A stretch of DNA of 64,000 bases, from NCBI GenBank assembly GCA_036405135.1, contig DASWYF010000011.1:1-64000 (forward strand), read 5' to 3'. Source of the stretch: Verrucomicrobiia bacterium (GTDB lineage Bacteria; Verrucomicrobiota; Verrucomicrobiia; Limisphaerales; JAEYXS01). The translations under genes were made by a program, and so were the position numbers. The notes below the pieces were generated by a model. That model searched no databases. It was not told the origin of the DNA and saw only the letters and a program-made list of their open reading frames with translations. Below are positions 60,273 to 64,000 of the stretch, piece by piece (position 1 is the stretch's first letter; every line of letters starts with the position of its first letter).

Positions 60273-61271
60273 TCAAAACCACTTCTTCCGCTTGAAATAC
60301 ACATACGTCGCGATGGTCGAGATGATCGTGATGATGAACGCCATCAAGTATCCGTGCGACCAATGCAACTCCGCCATCCCGTCGAAGTTCATCCCATACC
60401 ACGTCCCGATCATCATCATCGGCGTCGTGATCAGCGTGATCATCGTCAGCAGCTTCACCACCTCACCGGTCTGGTTGGACGACATGTTCAGATACACCTG
60501 CAAGATGCCCGTGAGCGTATCCGTATAGCTCTGCGCCAGTTCCGAGATGTGATACAGCCCGTCATACACATCCCGGTAGTAAGGCACCAAGTGCGCCCGG
60601 ATCAGCTTGAACTCTCCGCGCGCGAACCGCGAAAGCACCTCGCGCTGCGGTCCGATGATCTGTCGCAGATGAAACACTTCCTTTTTGATGTGGATGATCT
60701 TGTTCAACACCTTCTGGCTCGGATGCTGCAACACCTCATCCTCCAATTCCGCGATCTCCAGGGACAGCTCATCGAGTGCCGGCTTGTAATTCTCCACGAT
60801 CGCATCCAGCAACGTATGCGCCACCCGGTCCGGCGCGCGCGCGATATGCACCGTGCTCTTCACACAGCGGTCCACCGTGTTCTGGATGCTCTTGAGCGGC
60901 TGTTCGTGGAAGGTCACCAGATAATTCTTCCCGAGGAAGAAATTCAGCTCCGTGGTATCGAACACCCCGTCCTTCCGGCTGTAATCCACCGCGTGGATCA
61001 CCATGAACAGATAGGGTGAGAACTGATCCCCCTCCTTTGGCGAATACTCATCCACCTTCGGTGAGGAACTGACCATGATGCAGTCCTCCACCGATAGCGG
61101 ATGGAAGTGAAAAATATCCTCCAGCACCAGCTTGCTCTCCTCCGCCGTGGCGTTCTCCAGATCCACCCACAAGAACAGATTGGTATCCGCCAACAGCGTG
61201 GGCATGAGGAACATCTCGATGTCCTTGCTATGCAGGCGGCCTTGTGTTGTGAAGACCAATGAGCGAATCAT
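60273..61271 (-). CDS. corA: CorA-family magnesium/cobalt transporter
   Basis: A 332-residue CorA protein: a large cytoplasmic N-terminal domain (residues 1-265) and two C-terminal helices. The selectivity motif GMN is at residues 293-295 (WYGMNFDGMAELHW), with the YGMNF form typical of the family and a basic end (KRKKWF). CorA pentamers move Mg2+ (and Co2+ or Ni2+) into the cell. ATG 61271 has AAGGGA 7 bases upstream. It is the first gene of an operon with the NtrB/NtrC-type pair, and may be preceded by a short leader ORF at 61295-61468. Confidence 0.93.
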   Translation of the reverse strand: MIRSLVFTTQGRLHSKDIEMFLMPTLLADTNLFLWVDLENATAEESKLVLEDIFHFHPLSVEDCIMVSSSPKVDEYSPKEGDQFSPYLFMVIHAVDYSRKDGVFDTTELNFFLGKNYLVTFHEQPLKSIQNTVDRCVKSTVHIARAPDRVAHTLLDAIVENYKPALDELSLEIAELEDEVLQHPSQKVLNKIIHIKKEVFHLRQIIGPQREVLSRFARGEFKLIRAHLVPYYRDVYDGLYHISELAQSYTDTLTGILQVYLNMSSNQTGEVVKLLTMITLITTPMMMIGTWYGMNFDGMAELHWSHGYLMAFIITIISTIATYVYFKRKKWF

Positions 61272-61294
61272 ATAAATTCCCTTCTCTCAACAAG

Positions 61295-61468
61295 TTACAC
61301 CGGAGAGTGTGCCATTTTGTCCCACAGGATACTCCTTAAAACAGCACACGCAAGCCTGTAACCTTTTGTCCCAGTTACATTGCGGTGACGCGGTTCTCTC
61401 CTCCTCGTTCTCGTCCTCGTCGTCGTCCTCGATTCTTCTCCCTGCACTTTCTCCTGCGTCTCTTCCAT
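61295..61468 (-). CDS. Possible 57-residue leader ORF upstream of corA
   Basis: An open frame from ATG (61468) to TAA, 23 bases before corA. The ATG has an ideal AGGAGG six bases upstream (in ATAGGAGGTTAGT), much stronger than most genes here. The peptide is rich in Arg and Thr in the middle (SRTTTRTRTRRREPRHR), encoded by the trinucleotide tract at 61402-61436, and ends LRSILWDKMAHSPV. It is too short to identify. It could be a regulatory leader, as Salmonella corA has (corL), or a chance frame in repeat DNA. The rest of the 61272-61621 spacer shows nothing clear. Confidence 0.4.
   Translation of the reverse strand: MEETQEKVQGEESRTTTRTRTRRREPRHRNVTGTKGYRLACAVLRSILWDKMAHSPV
61402..61436. repeat. 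Imperfect trinucleotide tract (CTCGTC type)
   Basis: CTCCTCGTTCTCGTCCTCGT then CGTCGTCCTCGATTC: overlapping CTC/GTC units that would read as repeated Arg-Thr on the minus strand. Low-complexity sequence of this kind can change length by slippage. Confidence 0.7.
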
Positions 61469-61621
61469 ACTAACCTCCTATCTCTATTTTTCTGCGGGAA
61501 GTATAACAGAGGGGGGTAGGACATTGGCTGTCCATGTGAATAACTTTTTCAAACAATCTGCGAATGCACTGCCACAAAGCATTTCGGGGAGCATTTCCCC
61601 ACCTTCTCCGTCCAACAACAC

Positions 61622-61957
61622 ATGAAGCCGGTCTTCATCCTCCTACTGTTCGCCACCGTTCTCGCTCAGGCTGATTTCTTTTCACCCTTTGCAGATTCCA
61701 AGCCCGGAGTAACGGTCACAGACTCAGGTCGGTTCATCAAAGCCGCCAGCAAAAACGCCACCACCACGGATTGGTTCATCCGTTGCCGCACTTGCACCGG
61801 CATGCAGGACATTCCCGCCAAAATCCCGCCAAACTTGCTTGGCTCAATCCAAACCAACATCCCCGTCAAAATCACCGTCACCATCCATGAGACCGAAGAC
61901 TTGAAGACCAAAACGAGATCCCGGGTTCTGGAAGTGAAGAAGATTGAAGCCAAATGA
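61622..61957 (+). CDS. Small secreted protein of unknown function
   Basis: A 111-residue protein with a signal peptide (KPVFILLLFATVLAQA) and a beta-rich mature part (PGVTVTDSGRFIKAASKN, then NIPVKITVTIHETEDLKT). A CxxC pair (RCRTCTG) could bind metal or form a disulfide. I recognise no family. It stands just before another small exported protein (19 bases apart), so they may be cotranscribed. Confidence 0.65.
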   Translation: MKPVFILLLFATVLAQADFFSPFADSKPGVTVTDSGRFIKAASKNATTTDWFIRCRTCTGMQDIPAKIPPNLLGSIQTNIPVKITVTIHETEDLKTKTRSRVLEVKKIEAK

Positions 61958-61976
61958 GAAACAGAAACCAAACACC

Positions 61977-62432
61977 ATGAAGAAGACCTTCCTATTTATC
62001 TATTTGTTCACGGTCTCACTCTTCGCCGCTCCACCTTTTCCTCCCACCCCCGCCCAACTCGTCTCCAACGCCCCCATCATCGCTATCGTTACCATCACCA
62101 ACCTGACCACGGAAAACTTCTCCATCCGCACCAACCAAGTCACCCAACAAAAAGCCGATCTCATCGTGGAACAAGTGCTTAAAGGCTCCCTCACCGAACC
62201 CGCCCGCCTCCGCTTCTATGTTTTGGGCAATATCCATTTCGAATCCAGACCGCCCATGCTCTTCGAAGGCCGCTGCATCGCCTTCCTCACCCGCGATGGA
62301 GATTTTTACACTCGCTCAGACGACTGGCATTCCCTCATCCCCATTCGAAACGATCAGGTAGATTGGTATCCCAAACCAGAACCACTCCCCACCGCCCTCA
62401 CCACCCTCAAAAAACTGATCGCGAGCCCATGA
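61977..62432 (+). CDS. Small secreted protein of unknown function
   Basis: A 151-residue protein with a signal peptide (KKTFLFIYLFTVSLFAA). The mature part is IIAIVTITNLTTENFSIRTN, then QKADLIVEQVLKGSLTEPAR, then LFEGRCIAFLTRDGDFYTRS. The order of strands (IAIVTITN..ADLIVEQVLKG..FLTRDGDFY) resembles small beta-barrel proteins found after signal peptides in many bacteria, with no known role. The ATG at 61977 is preferred to the TTG at 61944. It follows another small secreted protein gene. Confidence 0.65.
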   Translation: MKKTFLFIYLFTVSLFAAPPFPPTPAQLVSNAPIIAIVTITNLTTENFSIRTNQVTQQKADLIVEQVLKGSLTEPARLRFYVLGNIHFESRPPMLFEGRCIAFLTRDGDFYTRSDDWHSLIPIRNDQVDWYPKPEPLPTALTTLKKLIASP

Positions 62433-62441
62433 CCACCCCTT

Positions 62442-62485
62442 GGAGCGCGGGTTATCCTCAACCCGCAGCAACTCTCATAAGCAAA
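62442..62485 (+). repeat. GGAGCGC hairpin element (family C), GGGTT stem
   Basis: GGAGCGCGGGTT, loop ATCCTC, AACCCGCAGCAA, then CATAAGCAAA. Same flanks and tail as the copy at 30765, but with a completely different and still complementary stem. It starts 10 bases after the stop of the small secreted protein gene. Confidence 0.75.
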
Positions 62486-62593
62486 TCCAATCCCTATTCG
62501 TTTGCCCCCATTCGGTTGACCACCTCAACCATTCTTCATTTCCCAAATTCGATGTTCAGAGTTCGATGTTCGATGTTCGATGTTTACTCAACC

Positions 62594-62630
62594 GGCCCGT
62601 AAATCGTACTTCCAAAATCGTAAATCACCC
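62594..62630 (+). repeat. Dispersed repeat E, third partial copy
   Basis: CCCGTAAATCGTACTTCCAA then AATCGTAAATC matches the 3' end of the long repeats at 5090-5243 and 7484-7636. It is preceded by short tandem GTTCGATGTTCGATGTTC at about 62560-62582. Confidence 0.65.
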
Positions 62631-64000
62631 CCCAAAGACCGCCTTCCCATGCCCATCCTCCGTCGCATAAAACGGCCGTCCCTCGATATCATACGCCGTC
62701 TTCGGGCTGATCCCCATCGCCGTGAAGATCGTCGCGTGCAGATCCATGATGCTCACCGGATCTTTCACCGCCACGAATGGCCGTTCCGTCGCCGTCGCGC
62801 CATGGATATGCCCCTTCTTCATCCCGCCACCGAACAGCACTACCGATGACCCGCCCGTGAAATGCCGGTGCTGCCCGTAATGCTTCATCTCCGTGATCGT
62901 ATCCACCTTGAACCCCGCCTGATCATTCGCGTTCGAGCCCGGCTTGCCCTCCATGATCATGTCGCGACTGAACTCACTCGCCACCACGATGAGCGTGCGA
63001 TTTAGCAACCCACGCTCCTCCAAATCGCGCACCAGTTGTGCGATCGGCGCATCAATCGCTTCCTTCATCGCCACCAAGCGTGAGTAACCATTCTCATGCG
63101 TATCCCAATTGAAGAACGGGATATACTCCGTGGACACCTCGATAAACCGCGCGCCCGCTTCCGTCAACCGCCGCGCCAGCAAACAGCCCAAGCCAAACTT
63201 CCCGATCGTCCCCGCCTCATAAGTCCCCGCAAAGCGATCCCGTGCCGCATCAAACCGCACACCCGGTTCATAGCCCGGATAATATTTCCGGATGCTCTCG
63301 ATCGGCTCCTGCGTGATGTCGAATGCCTTCGCCGCTGGTGAACTCAACAACCGATGCGCATTATCCATCGAGCGCAGCATCGACGCCTGCTGATAATCGC
63401 TCAGGTAATCACGCTTCGGATTCTTGTCGATGAGCTTGCGGTAAAGGCTGTAGCGATTATCGAACCGTCCCGGCTCCATCCCCTTCGGCGGCCGCACCGA
63501 TTGCACCGCATCTTCCGGGAATGGGATCACCATCGGCCCGAACTCCGTGCCGAAGAAACCCGCCGTGGTGAACGCCTTCAATTCCTCCTGCTCACCCACT
63601 CCCTCCAGCCGTTGCCCGATGTTGATGAACGCCGGCATCACCGGATTACGCGGCCCCAGCACCTTGGACATCCACGCCCCGATATGCGGACAAGCCACCG
63701 TCTGCGGCGGCACATACCCCGTGTGCCAATGATACTGATGCCGCGAATGCAAAATGCTCCCCAGATCCGGCTGAATGTGCGAGCGGATAAGCGTCGCGCG
63801 ATCCATCACCTTCGCGATGTTTTCCAGCCCCTGCGTGATCTTCAGCCCATCCACCACCGTATCGATAGCCGGGAACGTGCTCTCCACCTTCGCCACTGGC
63901 GTGCCGGGTTCGAAAGGCACATAACGCTTCGGATCAAACGTATCCGGCGCCGCCATACCGCCCCCCATCCACAGCAGGATGCACGTATCCGCCGTAGCTT
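62625..64000 (-). CDS. DUF1501 protein, 5' end outside the window
   Basis: The frame is open to the window edge, so the gene is cut at its 5' end; the visible part is about 458 residues. Bases 63969-64000 continue it (ATADTCILLWMGGG). It has the DUF1501 layout of the alkaline phosphatase superfamily: MGGGMAAPDTFDPK at the start, RSHIQPDLGSILHSRHQYHW, FGLGCLLARRLTEAGARFIE, NWDTHENGYSRL, VVASEFSRDM and DLHATIFTAMG near the end. DUF1501 proteins are exported in Planctomycetes and Verrucomicrobia, often paired with DUF1549/1553 cytochrome proteins, which probably lie outside this window. Function unknown; sulfatase-like chemistry is a guess. Confidence 0.9.
   Translation of the reverse strand, partial: ATADTCILLWMGGGMAAPDTFDPKRYVPFEPGTPVAKVESTFPAIDTVVDGLKITQGLENIAKVMDRATLIRSHIQPDLGSILHSRHQYHWHTGYVPPQTVACPHIGAWMSKVLGPRNPVMPAFINIGQRLEGVGEQEELKAFTTAGFFGTEFGPMVIPFPEDAVQSVRPPKGMEPGRFDNRYSLYRKLIDKNPKRDYLSDYQQASMLRSMDNAHRLLSSPAAKAFDITQEPIESIRKYYPGYEPGVRFDAARDRFAGTYEAGTIGKFGLGCLLARRLTEAGARFIEVSTEYIPFFNWDTHENGYSRLVAMKEAIDAPIAQLVRDLEERGLLNRTLIVVASEFSRDMIMEGKPGSNANDQAGFKVDTITEMKHYGQHRHFTGGSSVVLFGGGMKKGHIHGATATERPFVAVKDPVSIMDLHATIFTAMGISPKTAYDIEGRPFYATEDGHGKAVFGG

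Noticed and set aside
1-64000. tRNA, rRNA, CRISPR array or insertion sequence
   Set aside because: No T-loop/acceptor pattern, no regularly spaced direct repeats and no transposase were seen on reading. The repeats found are dispersed or paired, not arrayed. A covariance or profile search would be needed for certainty.

Overview
The window looks like chromosomal DNA from a Verrucomicrobiota bacterium, most likely the Pedosphaera/Limisphaerales (subdivision 3) lineage. The markers are a DUF1501 protein, a planctomycete-type cytochrome c fused to WD40 repeats, a PL10-type pectate lyase, a DUF187 glycoside hydrolase, many secreted proteins, and intergenic spacers full of short palindromic repeats. 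This placement is inferred from gene content only. No rRNA, tRNA, CRISPR array or transposase was found. It reads as ordinary chromosome with patches of accessory genes.

Layout. 1-5 kb: end of a truncated gene, a lipoprotein, a PP2C phosphatase, small secreted or membrane proteins, a UreF-like protein and a DUF187 hydrolase. 5-9 kb: homologues of two genes of the ebo metabolite-traffic cluster (EboD-like and EboF-like) with a Tat-exported GH18 protein between them; direct repeats of about 155 bp flank the first two genes. 9-16 kb: a long UvrA-family ATPase, an HNH-like protein, a DNA methyltransferase, and a cysteine desulfurase homologue that has lost its PLP lysine. 16-22 kb: pectate lyase, TSUP and SMR transporters, DUF4184, a PafA-type phosphatase and a secreted Ig-like protein. 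22-26 kb: a membrane protein, a hybrid histidine kinase and a single-domain response regulator. 26-31 kb: an FAD oxidoreductase / methyltransferase / type III polyketide synthase cluster next to a divergent lipid kinase. 31-35 kb: a run of multi-spanning membrane proteins (CFI-box, DUF4173, DUF1361). 35-38 kb: ferritin-like protein, IspH, and a winged-helix regulator with its membrane partner; two matching operator-like palindromes bracket the regulator pair. 38-41 kb: azoreductase / DoxX / pirin operon behind a perfect 38-bp palindrome and a sigma-54-like promoter, then a membrane HNH protein. 41-47 kb: a TatD-family hydrolase with a small partner (possibly the rest of the ebo theme), a cytochrome/WD40 protein and several hypothetical proteins. 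47-55 kb: HrpB helicase, a class V aminotransferase, a degenerate galactokinase homologue coupled to a pterin dehydratase, and a subtilase. 55-62 kb: a GT-C membrane protein, then a corA / histidine kinase / NtrC-type regulator operon with a possible short leader ORF ahead of corA. 62-64 kb: a DUF1501 gene cut by the window end.

Three themes stand out. First, the spacers hold at least seven families of structured repeats; one has constant flanks around a hairpin whose two arms change together. Second, several enzyme homologues have lost key catalytic or metal-binding residues (cysteine desulfurase-like, galactokinase-like, EboF-like, cupredoxin-like). Third, regulation is partly readable, from paired operators near ispH and a sigma-54-like promoter in a window that also encodes an NtrC-type activator.
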